Source: Prado023 sp963798745 (GTDB lineage: Bacteria; Actinomycetota; Actinomycetes; S36-B12; CAIYMF01). Taken from it: 64,000 nucleotides of DNA. The notes under the pieces are model-generated. The model did no database searches and was not told where the DNA came from. It worked only from the letters and a program-made list of their open reading frames with translations. The translations under genes and the position numbers were made by a program. Of the stretch, positions 24,374 to 33,104 are shown in pieces (within the stretch, counting starts at the first letter, position 1; each line of letters starts with the position of its first letter). The DNA lies in the NCBI GenBank assembly GCA_963798745.1, contig CAWCUF010000002.1:390710-454709 (forward strand), given 5' to 3'.

Positions 24374-25339
24374 ATGACACTGACATTCAGGGACATCGAC
24401 TTCAAGGTCGAACTGCCCGACATCCCGGCGACCACACCCGTGGTCAGCCACGCCCCACCCTGCGCCCGTGACCGCGACGAGACCACTCGAGCCATCGCCG
24501 AGGTGCTCCAGATCGACATCAGGGGCACCGCCCAGTTGCCGTACGGGTATGCCGTGGGCAGCGACCGCGGTCAGGTCGAGGTCTTCGCCGCGAGTGGTGG
24601 GATCCGCGCCCGAAACATCGAGCGGCTCGCCGCGTACCCCGACGAGCACCGGAAGTGGAGCGGCGTCGAACGCGACGACAACGGCACGTTCCGGCCCGAC
24701 GACGAGCTGACGCGGCACCTCATCAGTCACGGCAAGGAGCTCCTCGACCGCGTCGGGCTGGGCGCCGAGCCCTCCGGCATCGACGTCAGCCTCGGTCAGT
24801 GGGCCCACCTGAACGAGAGCGGCAAGGAGTTGGACAGCGGCACCGGTCGGGCGACCGTCCGTCTCTCGTATGCCGCCGAGGGCCTGGCGCTCATCGGACC
24901 CGGCGCGAAGACCAACCTCCACTTCGACCCGGGCGACGACGGGCGCAGCGTCGTGCTCGCACGGATGTTCCACGTGCACCGCGGCATCGCCGCAGCTGGT
25001 GAGGTTGCAACGCAATCGCTCGACCAGGCCTTCGCCGGCCTCCTGGCACAGCGCTGGTCGGGCCACGGCATCCGCCAGGGCGAGGGTCGGATCACCATCA
25101 CGGCCGCCAAGTTCGGGCTGCTCACTCTCCCGGCCGATATCGCACAGACATTCGCGGCCCCAGCACTCATGGTGGAGGGCGAAGTCAGCGGCGTCGAAGT
25201 CGGCAAGGACGAGACCGTGAGTGTTCGCTTCGGGCAGTACCTCCCACTCGCCCACCCCAAGGCCCTGGCCGAGGCGGGTTACGGCGGGGGCCAGATGGAG
25301 CCCGGCGCCGTCGTCCGTGGCCGCACCAAGGGGAAGTAG
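24374..25339 (+). CDS. unknown partner of the DUF6345 protein
   Basis: A 321-residue protein starting ten bases after the DUF6345 stop, with GAGGAGCG as ribosome binding site. I do not recognise it. It has no signal peptide or membrane helix. The N-terminal 100 residues include RDETTRAIAEVLQID and GYAVGSDRGQVEVFAASGG, an alpha/beta pattern seen at the N-terminus of some secreted DUF6345 proteins. The remainder alternates short strands (RATVRLSYAA, GRITITAAKFGLL, VEGEVSGVEV). It may be a substrate, inhibitor or sensor of the neighbouring protein. The operon closes with a strong hairpin at 25350. Confidence 0.55.
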   Translation: MTLTFRDIDFKVELPDIPATTPVVSHAPPCARDRDETTRAIAEVLQIDIRGTAQLPYGYAVGSDRGQVEVFAASGGIRARNIERLAAYPDEHRKWSGVERDDNGTFRPDDELTRHLISHGKELLDRVGLGAEPSGIDVSLGQWAHLNESGKELDSGTGRATVRLSYAAEGLALIGPGAKTNLHFDPGDDGRSVVLARMFHVHRGIAAAGEVATQSLDQAFAGLLAQRWSGHGIRQGEGRITITAAKFGLLTLPADIAQTFAAPALMVEGEVSGVEVGKDETVSVRFGQYLPLAHPKALAEAGYGGGQMEPGAVVRGRTKGK

Positions 25340-25349
25340 CTGCGACGCC

Positions 25350-25390
25350 GTGGGACGTCCCCGAGCCGAGCGGCTCGCGGGGCGTCCCAC
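25350..25390 (+). terminator. strong rho-independent-like hairpin
   Basis: GTGGGACG/CGTCCCAC, CCCC/GGGG and GAGCC/GGCTC form a nearly continuous 17-bp stem around a GAGC loop, 11 bases after the stop of the DUF6345 partner gene. There is no T-tract, as usual at this GC content. The following 230 bases contain no gene I can support. Confidence 0.7.
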
Positions 25391-25621
25391 CGCGGCCCGC
25401 GTTGTCTGCTCGGATCGGCCACCTGACCCAAGCACGCCGCCCAGGTCCATGCCGACGATGGTCCCGCCCTCGACGGCGAATGCCCGGCCGGCACCTGCCA
25501 CCGTGACGTCTTCGACCCGCAGGCCGAGCGGGGCGGACATGGCTGAGGGCGGCTTGATCCAGGCATGTCCTGTCGCCGAAGCCGTCCAGACCATGCGCCA
25601 ACGACCTGCGTCCCCGCACGC

Positions 25622-26363
25622 CTATCCGCCACCGCGACCGCCGGCCTTGGCCACGGATCGGTCGGTGAGCAGGCGCGCCGCCCATGGCTCCGTTCCGACC
25701 AGAGCGGCCAGCATCGCCGACGAGCGGTCACACAGGATCGTCGCCTGACGCTTGCGCACGCCGCGCAGGATCGCGTCCACGACCTGGTCGGTGGACTGCA
25801 TCCTGGCGGTCCCGGAGACCGCGACGGTCTCCGCGGGCTTGAGTTCGTTCTCCGCGGCCAGCATCGGGGTGTCCACATCGATCGGGGTTTCCACATCGCT
25901 GGGGTAGACCCCAGCCACGTGCACCCGTAGGGCTTGAGCTCCATGCGCAGGGTTTCGGCCAGGCCACGCACCGCGAACTGGCTGGGGCAGTAGGCGCGGT
26001 ACCCGTAGACGCCCAGGATGCCGGCGAACGAGGAGATCATCTCGATGGCACCGGAGCGTCGGTTGATCCTACCGGGGACCACGGCCCGGGTCGGCCAGAG
26101 CGTGCCAAAGTAGTTGACGTCCATATGCCGGGTGAACTCCTCGTGGGGCAGCTCCCAGAAGCGGCCCGGGGTGACGATGCCGGCGCACGTGACCAACAGG
26201 TCGCACGGCCCCTGGGCACCCTCGGCCTCGGCGATGGCTGCGTGCACCACCTCCCGATCGGCAACGTCCACAGCTGCGGTGCGGACGAGGGGCGAGGGCG
26301 GGTCTGCCGCGAGAGCTGCGAGGTCTGCGTTGTCCAGGGCGAGGACGCTCACCCGGTCGCCCT
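25622..26363 (-). pseudogene. remnant of an SDR (ketodihydrosphingosine reductase-like)
   Basis: Read on the minus strand, one frame gives SVLALDNADLAALAADPP, CDLLVTCAGIVTPGRFWELP and MISSFAGILGVYGYRAYCPS, down to about 25925. A second frame then continues with VHVAGVYPSDVETP and VVDAILRGVRKRQATILCD. The N-terminal TGxxxGIG segment and start codon are missing, and the catalytic YxxxK reads YCPSQ, so the lysine is lost. A 5' deletion, a frameshift and a lost catalytic residue make this a dead gene. Confidence 0.75.
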
Positions 26364-26589
26364 GTGTCGGTCAGGACCCACGCGTAGGGAATCGGCGTGG
26401 TCTGGCGCTTGACGACCTTGACGCGGGTGAGATGGATGCCGGCGTTGCCGTACAGGGACCGCCCGGGCTCGATCTGGAGGCGCACGTTCTCGGTGCGGAT
26501 TCCGGCGGCCACGAGCTCGGCGCGCAGGGTTCGTCGATGAACAGGCGGCCATCGCGGCTGGAGATGCAGTCCTCTGAGTCGGTGAACAT
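26364..26589 (-). pseudogene. remnant of a PLP-dependent diaminopimelate-type decarboxylase
   Basis: A good start (ATG 26589 with GAGGAG upstream) encodes MFTDSEDCISSRDGRLFIDE. The sequence then jumps, in another frame, to ELVAAGIRTENVRLQIEPGR and SLYGNAGIHLTRVKVVKRQT. These are N-terminal and late segments of a LysA-like decarboxylase, with roughly 300 codons missing between them. It then joins directly to the SDR remnant. The GR-SLYG segment normally binds the PLP phosphate region. Confidence 0.65.
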
Positions 26590-26721
26590 CGGTTCTCCTC
26601 GCGTGCGAAGGGAGTTCGTTGCCTCGCTACGCCGCGGGCGAGGGCCCGCGTCAGCCGGGCTGGGCCCGCGTGCGACCCGCTCGCAGGGAGACCTCCCCTG
26701 CCTTGCTGGGAGGATGGGCGC

Positions 26722-27783
26722 ATGATCGACCCCACTGCCATGGCCCGCCTGGAGCGTGCCGTCGTCACCGCGCTCGGCCGGGCCCCGGAGCGCGTCCAGA
26801 GGCTCATCGAGGGCCCCGCACCGACTGCCGACGGCATGCAGATCGAGCCCGAGGTGGGTGCTGCGCTGCGGCTGCTCTCGCTCGTGCCCGGATCGAGCTT
26901 CGAGGACCTTCCCCTGGCTCAGGCGCGCGCGCAGATCGACCACGAGGCGGCTGTGTTCGGCGGTCGGCCCATCCCGATGCACGAGGTGCGCGAGGTCGTG
27001 ATCCCCGCCGCTCATGGCGAGATCCCGGCCCGTCTGTACCGGGCGGACGCGCGCGATGCCGACCGGCTGATCGTCTACTTCCACGGCGGTGGGTGGGTGC
27101 TCGGCAGTCTCGTGAGCGCGGACAGTGCCTGCCGGTTCCTGGCCCGCCACTCCGGGGTCTCGGTGCTGGCCGTGGACTACCGGCTCGCGCCTGAGCACCG
27201 GTTCCCGGCCGCGACCGAGGACGCGCTCACCGCGTTCCGGTTCGTGGTCGAGCAGGCGACGGTGTGGGGTCACGACCCAGAGCTGGTCGCAGTGGGCGGA
27301 GATTCGGCCGGCGGCAACCTGGCAGCCGTGCTGTGCCAGGACCTGCGCATGTCCGACGAGGTGCGCCCGGCGTTCCAGCTGCTGTTCTTCCCGGTCACGG
27401 ACCTGTCCACCAAGCATCGGTCGTACCAATTGTTCGCCGAGGGGTTCTTCCTCACCGAGAAGCAGATGGACTGGTACCGCGCCCACTACCTCGGTGATCA
27501 TCCGGCCACCGACCCGAGGGTCTCGCCGCTGCTCGCTGCGGACCTCACGGGGCTTCCGCCCGCGTACGTGGCGGTGTCCGGGTTCGACGTTCTGCGCGAC
27601 GAGGGCGAGGCCTACGCCCGGCGCATGGCAGCGGCCGGGATTCGGGTGGCGCTGCGTCGCCACGACCGGCTGATCCACGCGTTCGTCAACTCGACCGGGG
27701 TCGGCGTCAGCAGCCGCGAGGCGTTCCTCGAGGCGTGCGGAGCGCTACGGGCAGCAATCGGGGCGGGGACGATGCCGCGCTGA
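26722..27783 (+). CDS. alpha/beta hydrolase of the hormone-sensitive lipase type
   Basis: A 353-residue esterase/lipase. The oxyanion motif HGGGW is near residue 118 and the nucleophile elbow GDSAGGN near 194. The acid is in SGFDVLRDEG near 294 and the base His in LIHAF near 320, so the catalytic triad is complete. VDYRLAPEHRFPA is the family's typical segment. An N-terminal extension of about 80 residues precedes the core, as in many actinobacterial members. It hydrolyses short- to medium-chain esters in the cytosol; the natural substrate is unknown. GGGAGGA lies upstream of the ATG. It is transcribed away from the decayed SDR/decarboxylase region. Confidence 0.85.
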   Translation: MIDPTAMARLERAVVTALGRAPERVQRLIEGPAPTADGMQIEPEVGAALRLLSLVPGSSFEDLPLAQARAQIDHEAAVFGGRPIPMHEVREVVIPAAHGEIPARLYRADARDADRLIVYFHGGGWVLGSLVSADSACRFLARHSGVSVLAVDYRLAPEHRFPAATEDALTAFRFVVEQATVWGHDPELVAVGGDSAGGNLAAVLCQDLRMSDEVRPAFQLLFFPVTDLSTKHRSYQLFAEGFFLTEKQMDWYRAHYLGDHPATDPRVSPLLAADLTGLPPAYVAVSGFDVLRDEGEAYARRMAAAGIRVALRRHDRLIHAFVNSTGVGVSSREAFLEACGALRAAIGAGTMPR

Positions 27784-28258
27784 TGCCGTCGAGAGCAACC
27801 GGATGGGTGCAAGATCTCGTCCTGATGAGGAGGGTCGGTCCCGGCGTCCATGCGGCGTCTCGTGAAGCCCGCAGGACGGGGCTCCCGTGGAGGTGCGCAG
27901 CTTCGAGGCGGTAGAGCGGACTGGTCGCGACCAGCGCGACCCCCAAGGGGAGCGCGCCGAGGGCGATCAGGAGTCTGACCAAGAAGACCGCGGTACCCGG
28001 AACCGGGAGTTCGAGATGCTCGGTGGGGGCGAAGGCATTCCTACCTATGGGCGGTCAATAGAGTGCGCAATCCCGTTCGCGGCCCGAGGTCGGGCTCGAC
28101 CTCCCCCGAGAGGAATCGGGAAGGACGGGTGGGCCCCCTCCGCCGAGAAGGGGGCGGACTCCTCATCCGTCTTCTGGCGGCGGCACGTCCCGACTATGTC
28201 GCCGCCGGGTAGGCAGCAGGCGGGCCACCGGAATGTGATGACGGAGCAGTCACGCGGC
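27784..28258. other. intergenic stretch with two hairpins
   Basis: No gene is supported here. GCCCCCT at 28133-28139 pairs with AGGGGGC at 28149-28155, and GGCGGCG at 28176-28182 pairs with CGCCGCC at 28200-28206. Both lie just beyond the stop of the response regulator (minus strand) and downstream of the hydrolase, so they may serve as a bidirectional termination region. Confidence 0.45.
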
Positions 28259-28918
28259 TCAGCCGTCGCCTGCGGCGCGGGCGGTGGCGATGGCTGCGGA
28301 GCGGTCGGTGACCTGCAGCTTGGTGAAGATCGCCGAGACGACGTTGCGCACTGTCTTGGGGCTGAGCCCGAGGTGCCTGGCGATGGCGGTGTTGTCGCGG
28401 CCCTGGACCATGAGTGCCAGCACCTCGCGTTCCCTGGGTGTCAGGTGCGACAAGGGGCCGTGGCGCTGCTGCAGGGTGGTGAACCAGGCGGCGAGCCGCT
28501 GGGTCAGTTCGGCGGACAGGACGGCGTCGCCTCGTGCGACGGCTCGGGCCGCGTCGAGGACTCGGTCCGGTGGGGCGGTCTTGACCAGGTAGCCCCGGGC
28601 CCCGGCCTTCATGGCCTCGAAGACCGCGTCGTCGTGGCCGTACATGGTCAGCACTAGGACTGGGGTGCCGATCTGGTGGTCGGCGAGGTGCTGCAGGACG
28701 CCCAGTCCGTCCAGGTCGGGCATGTCCAGGTCGAGCACAAGGAGGTCGGGGTCGAGGTCGGTGACCAGGGCGACCGCCTGGCGCCCGGTGGAGGCCTGTC
28801 CGACCACCCGTAGGTCCTGCGTGGTTCCGAGAAGCCCGGCCAGGCCCTCGCGGTACAGAGGGTGGTCGTCGGCGACCACCACCCGCGCGGGCTGCTGGTC
28901 GGGCGGGGGCTGGCTCAT
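28259..28918 (-). CDS. NarL/LuxR-type response regulator
   Basis: A 219-residue two-domain regulator. In the receiver domain the acidic pair is in VVVADDHPLY (Asp17, Asp18), the phospho-acceptor is Asp63 in LVLDLDMPDLDG, and the conserved Lys is in LVKTAPP near 113. The C-terminal GerE/LuxR helix-turn-helix (LTPREREVLALMVQG, ARHLGLSPKTVRN) is complete. It is encoded four bases inside the end of the histidine kinase gene (ATGA), so it is the cognate regulator. Targets are unknown; the divergent DUF6220/multicopper oxidase operon is the obvious candidate. Confidence 0.92.
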   Translation of the reverse strand: MSQPPPDQQPARVVVADDHPLYREGLAGLLGTTQDLRVVGQASTGRQAVALVTDLDPDLLVLDLDMPDLDGLGVLQHLADHQIGTPVLVLTMYGHDDAVFEAMKAGARGYLVKTAPPDRVLDAARAVARGDAVLSAELTQRLAAWFTTLQQRHGPLSHLTPREREVLALMVQGRDNTAIARHLGLSPKTVRNVVSAIFTKLQVTDRSAAIATARAAGDG

Positions 28919-31179
28919 GAGGAGCCACCCGTGGTCAGGGCCGTCCTGACGACGGTCCCCGGCGAGCCCGCGGTGACGGTGCAGGTCCCGCCCAGCTCGG
29001 CGGCTCGTTCCTTCATGGCGCTGATGCCGACGCCGGGGGTCATCTCAGGTGGAGGGCCGGTGCCGTCGTCGGTGATGGTCATCTCAACGCCCTGGCCGGA
29101 CCGGTTCAGAGTGATGGTGCAGTGTCGGGCGCGGCCGTGGCGGGCGGCATTGTCCAGGGCGGCCACGGCGATCCGATACAGGGCGGCTTCGACGGCGGCG
29201 CTCAGCGGCGGGCGCTCGGGTCGGTCCGCGGTTGCATCACGCACGGTCACCTGTAGGTCGGGCGTCGGGGCGGCCCGAGTGGCCAGGGCCCGAGTCAGTC
29301 CGAGTTCGTCGAGGGCTGGGGGGCGCAGGTCATAGGCCATCGCACGCAGCGATTCGGCAGCGGTGGAGGCGTCGGCGCAGATCCCGGCCAGCAGGGGGTC
29401 AGCCGCGGCTCGGCTGTCCGGGTCGCCGTGCAGGAGGCGGCGGGCGGTCTCGGCGCGCAGGGACACCGAGGCCATGGTCGGCCCGACCTCGTCATGTAGG
29501 GCGCGCCGTAGCACCCGGCGCTCCTCCTCCCGCGCCGTGACGATCCGTTCCCGCGACTGCTGCAGTTCCTCGGCAAGTGACTGCTCGTGCAGTGCGGCCG
29601 TGATCTGGCGCGCGATGTCATCCAGCAATCGGCGCTCACCTGGGCTGTACCGGTCGCCCGGGGTGCGCAGCGCCACCTGGAGCCTGCCGTTCGCCGTCCC
29701 GGGCCGACCGAGCCGGATCTCCACCGTGCCGGCAGCCAGCGCGGCGTTGTCCCCGGCGAGCACGACGCGGCCGTCCGGGCACTCGATGCGCACGCACGGT
29801 GCTCGCAGCGCCCGCTGGATATCATCGGCCACCGCCTGGTCGGCCACCCCGTGCGCCGCGACCGCCGCGGCCACGCGGCTCAGCGCCGCATAGGGGTCGT
29901 CCCGATCGCCGTAGAAGGCTTGGTTGACCCAGTGCCCCAGGGTGACGCGCAGTGGGCTGACGACGAGGGCGGCGAGCACGGCTGCGACCGCTGCGGTTCG
30001 TGCGGGTGCGACCGAGCCGAGACCGGCGGCCAGCAGGGCGGATGCGGCAAGGCACACCAGCACCGCGGCCAGGGTCAGCCCGAGGTACACCAGGGTGCGG
30101 GCGAGCAGGGGGTCGAGGTCGAACATGCGATGGCGGGCCATTGCGATGCCGAAGCCGGCCACGAACAGCAGCCCGGGCGCGCCGATTGCCTCCGCGGGCA
30201 GCATCGACCTACCGGTGAGCATTTGGGGAACCATCCACAGCGACAGGGTCAGCAGTCCCGCTGCCGCGGCCGAGCCCGACACCCAGAGAAGCTGCTGTCG
30301 AGGGACCGACCCCGGCTCGGACCGCAGCGCCGCAACAAGGCGGACAACCAGCAGGGCGAGGGTGGCCGTCAGGACCGCCACCGTGATCCCGGACTGGACC
30401 AGGATCGAGGCACGCATCCAGCCGGTCGCGCTGTCCGCGGTCACCGCCAGCAACGCCATGACGACAGCCCATGCGAACGCCGGGCCCACGATGGCCACCC
30501 CCCACAGCAGGTCGAACCGGCGTGCGATGCCCAGCGGGGTGGGGAACAGCAGCAGCCACGCGAGGCCAGCGCCCCATGCGAGCAGGAACAGCGGCTGGGT
30601 GAGAATCATGAACGCCCACCGGGCCGGCCCGTCGAACGACTGGTGGGCGGGAAGGCCCACGATCGTTACGAGGGTGCTGCCCAGCAAGGCCCCCGACATG
30701 ACCGCGGTTGCTCCGGCAGACGGATCGGCACGCCGGCGCAGTGAGGCGTACAGGGCTAGTCCGAAGAACCCGACGCAGAACGCCAGGGACGAGGCAGCGC
30801 CCAGCAGCCGCTGGAGCACCAGCGGTCCGGAGGCCCCCAAGGGCAGAACCACCGGATCCCCTGGGCCGCGCAGCAGTTGCACGATGGGCCCGACCACCTG
30901 CGAATCGGTGACGATGCTGCCGGGACGAAGGGGGCAGGCATCGGTCACCCTGGGGAGCACCCCGGCGGGCAACCACTGGGCCGCGTCCGGGCCGACCCAC
31001 GCACATTCCGACGGTGTGGCCCAGCGCCACGCCAGGTAGAGCACGCCCGACAGTGCTGCGGCGACTCCCACGCCCACCAGGATCCAAGCGCGACGCTGGA
31101 CCCGCCGGGAGGGGGCCCTCGCAGCGGCCAGCGGCGGTGCAGGGGGGTCCGCGCGGCCAGCGACCCGTTGCGCGCCCAT
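28915..31179 (-). CDS. membrane sensor histidine kinase
   Basis: A 754-residue kinase. About eight or nine membrane helices fill residues 30-370, with an extracytoplasmic loop rich in Cys and Pro near 55-90 (SECAWVGPD, VTDACPLRPG). A GAF-like region follows (about 400-530). The HisKA_3 dimerisation helix has phospho-acceptor His in LRRALHDEVG near 562. An HATPase with N-box DNAARHG and GVGISAMKERAAELGG reaches the C-terminus. It signals to the regulator encoded downstream. The first 25 residues are Arg/Pro-rich and cytosolic. Confidence 0.88.
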   Translation of the reverse strand: MGAQRVAGRADPPAPPLAAARAPSRRVQRRAWILVGVGVAAALSGVLYLAWRWATPSECAWVGPDAAQWLPAGVLPRVTDACPLRPGSIVTDSQVVGPIVQLLRGPGDPVVLPLGASGPLVLQRLLGAASSLAFCVGFFGLALYASLRRRADPSAGATAVMSGALLGSTLVTIVGLPAHQSFDGPARWAFMILTQPLFLLAWGAGLAWLLLFPTPLGIARRFDLLWGVAIVGPAFAWAVVMALLAVTADSATGWMRASILVQSGITVAVLTATLALLVVRLVAALRSEPGSVPRQQLLWVSGSAAAAGLLTLSLWMVPQMLTGRSMLPAEAIGAPGLLFVAGFGIAMARHRMFDLDPLLARTLVYLGLTLAAVLVCLAASALLAAGLGSVAPARTAAVAAVLAALVVSPLRVTLGHWVNQAFYGDRDDPYAALSRVAAAVAAHGVADQAVADDIQRALRAPCVRIECPDGRVVLAGDNAALAAGTVEIRLGRPGTANGRLQVALRTPGDRYSPGERRLLDDIARQITAALHEQSLAEELQQSRERIVTAREEERRVLRRALHDEVGPTMASVSLRAETARRLLHGDPDSRAAADPLLAGICADASTAAESLRAMAYDLRPPALDELGLTRALATRAAPTPDLQVTVRDATADRPERPPLSAAVEAALYRIAVAALDNAARHGRARHCTITLNRSGQGVEMTITDDGTGPPPEMTPGVGISAMKERAAELGGTCTVTAGSPGTVVRTALTTGGSS

Positions 31180-31426
31180 GGGTCATGATTGCGCTGCTCG
31201 GTCGCCGATGGCAATGCACGTCTGCGGCGATCGCCCGTGCCTCGGGTCGCTCAGCGGGCCGCGCGCCGGGCCGCTCGGGTGCCCAGCCTCTGGTGCCTGC
31301 TTCGCGGGCGGGACAAGGTTCCCGACCGCGCCCGGGACATGGCCCATGACATCGGGGACAGACAACACCCAGTGTGGGTCCCAGCAGACAGGCCATCCTG
31401 GCCAGGCGGGTGAGAGGAGCACAGTG

Positions 31427-31903
31427 ATGCGCAAGGCATACAAGTGGGTGGCGTGGCTGATCGCGGGCCTGGTGGCAGTGCAGGCCGCGATGGTGGCGTT
31501 CTTCGGGTCCGGTGAGAGCAAGTACATCGACGGCGGTGGAGTGATCGACCGGGCGATGGTGGAGTCGGCGGAGTCAAGCGGGGATCTGCCCTTCCCGGAG
31601 GTGATCGGGGTGCTGGTCCACGGGGTGAACGGGGGGATGGTGATCCCGGTGGTGGCGCTGGTGCTTCTGGGCCTGTCCTTCGGGACCAAGGTGCCCGGAG
31701 CCCGCATGTGGGCGGGGATCGTCGTGGCCCTCGTGGCGCTCCAGGTCACCCTGGGGTACACGCAGGGGGGCCTGCCGGCGCTGGGCCTGCTGCACGGGTC
31801 CAACGCGCTGCTGCTGTTCGCCGCCACCACGCACGCCGCGCGGCTCGTAGGACGTGAGGCCCCGGCGGGAGTCGCGTCCGACCGTGCGGCGGCGGTCGTC
31901 TGA
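31427..31903 (+). CDS. DUF6220 membrane protein
   Basis: A 158-residue protein with four hydrophobic segments (about 7-25, 63-83, 92-110, 115-132). The N-terminal MRKAYKWVAWLIAGL, the FFGSG loop and HGVNGGMVIPVVAL fit DUF6220. The start is ATG 31427 (GAGAGGAG upstream); a GTG three bases earlier is possible. Conserved His residues in the second and last helices suggest cofactor or metal binding, but that is inference. It is the first gene of an operon that ends in a multicopper oxidase. Confidence 0.7.
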   Translation: MRKAYKWVAWLIAGLVAVQAAMVAFFGSGESKYIDGGGVIDRAMVESAESSGDLPFPEVIGVLVHGVNGGMVIPVVALVLLGLSFGTKVPGARMWAGIVVALVALQVTLGYTQGGLPALGLLHGSNALLLFAATTHAARLVGREAPAGVASDRAAAVV

Positions 31904-31913
31904 GGGGTCTTTC

Positions 31914-33104
31914 GTGTCCGGGCACAGGCAGCCTGAGCAGGCCGCACCCCCCAGCGTCAGGGCCGAGGAACACCCACCTCCGGGCGGGGCGGTGGAGTCC
32001 AGGCCGGTGGCAGTCGGCGCACTCGGCGGACTCGCCTGGGCCTGCGGGTGGCGCGGGTTCATGGCGCAGGTGACGACCGGACCCTCACACGTCACCTGGG
32101 CCGGCACCTACCTGGGGATCCTCGTGCCGGGCCTCGCGGTCGGCGTCCTGCTCGGGGTGGCCGAGCATCTGCGCCGCACGACTGCAGACCCCCGTGGCCG
32201 GCTGCTGGTGTGGTCCCCCTTCGCCTTCGCGGCGGTTCTCGTGGTGGATCTGGTGAAGCACGGCTCGACCCTCCAGGGCGGCATCGGCGGCGGCGCGCTC
32301 GGGCTTCCGGCGCTCGGTGTCGCCGGTGCGTACGCCCTCGCGGGCAGTCGCCGGTGGGCACGAGTCGCATGCGCACTCCTGGCCCTGTCGCCGGTCCCGG
32401 TATGGGTCCTCACCGCCCCCAGCTTCGGCGGCCCCTCGCTGAGCATCCACACCCCCAAGGGTGCATGGATCGCGCTCTACCTCTGGAGCTTCCTGGCGAT
32501 CTTGATGGTGGCGACCACAATCCCGCTTCGCATACCGCCGCGCAGGCGGTCAGGACCCCGGACTGCACTCGAAGATCCGCCCGGTGTTGAGGAACCGGGA
32601 CTGGGTGGGTGGGCGGAAGCCGCGGCCGGGGGGAGGCAGATGAGGGCCGGGTACCCCTTCACCACGCCTGTTGTGTGGACGTTGCGCCTGGCCGGTCTCG
32701 GCGCCCTTGTCAACGGTGCGGGCTTCGGGGCCTTCGACGTTCCCGCGATCTGGCACCTGGCTCGCTACGGCACCGTCTGGCACGCGCTGGGGAACCCCAC
32801 GTATGGCCACGGCCGCTTCGAAGCCCATGGCTTCGCCGTGAGCGTCCCGGTGCTCATCGCGTTCCTCGGCACGTGCCTGGTGCTGGCGATCGGGGGTGTC
32901 CTCCTCATGATTCCCGGGTCGACTGGAGTCGTCTTCACCCTGGCCGGCATCGTCATGTGCGCGCCGTTCTGGTGGGGCTTCAACTTGCCCTACGCATGGT
33001 TGAACGCGGCCACGACCCTGGTACTGCTCGCCATGGCCTGGGCGATGCAGATGGTCGCCCCGCCGGGCCCGGCCACAGCACCCGGGGGGGATCTCCATGA
33101 CTGA
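31914..33104 (+). CDS. large polytopic membrane protein, unknown family
   Basis: A 396-residue protein with about ten predicted helices. GTG 31914 is chosen because GAGGGG lies six bases upstream and the preceding stop is ten bases away. A long soluble Arg/Pro/Gly-rich loop near residues 205-240 divides it into two membrane halves. The second half has several conserved-looking aromatic and His residues (AIWHLARYGTVWHALG, GHGRFEAHG). I do not recognise the family. Tight packing with DUF6220 and the next membrane gene (8-base overlap) suggests one membrane assembly. Confidence 0.65.
   Translation: MSGHRQPEQAAPPSVRAEEHPPPGGAVESRPVAVGALGGLAWACGWRGFMAQVTTGPSHVTWAGTYLGILVPGLAVGVLLGVAEHLRRTTADPRGRLLVWSPFAFAAVLVVDLVKHGSTLQGGIGGGALGLPALGVAGAYALAGSRRWARVACALLALSPVPVWVLTAPSFGGPSLSIHTPKGAWIALYLWSFLAILMVATTIPLRIPPRRRSGPRTALEDPPGVEEPGLGGWAEAAAGGRQMRAGYPFTTPVVWTLRLAGLGALVNGAGFGAFDVPAIWHLARYGTVWHALGNPTYGHGRFEAHGFAVSVPVLIAFLGTCLVLAIGGVLLMIPGSTGVVFTLAGIVMCAPFWWGFNLPYAWLNAATTLVLLAMAWAMQMVAPPGPATAPGGDLHD

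Noticed and set aside
27707..27982. Minus-strand frame that begins with a hydrophobic segment (RLLIALGALPLGVALV).
   Set aside because: The start would be TTG without a ribosome binding site, and after 40 residues the sequence becomes non-descript and overlaps the end of the hydrolase gene.
29587..31039. Plus-strand frames of more than 350 codons across the histidine kinase gene.
   Set aside because: They are antisense shadows; the kinase frame carries continuous membrane helices and catalytic motifs.
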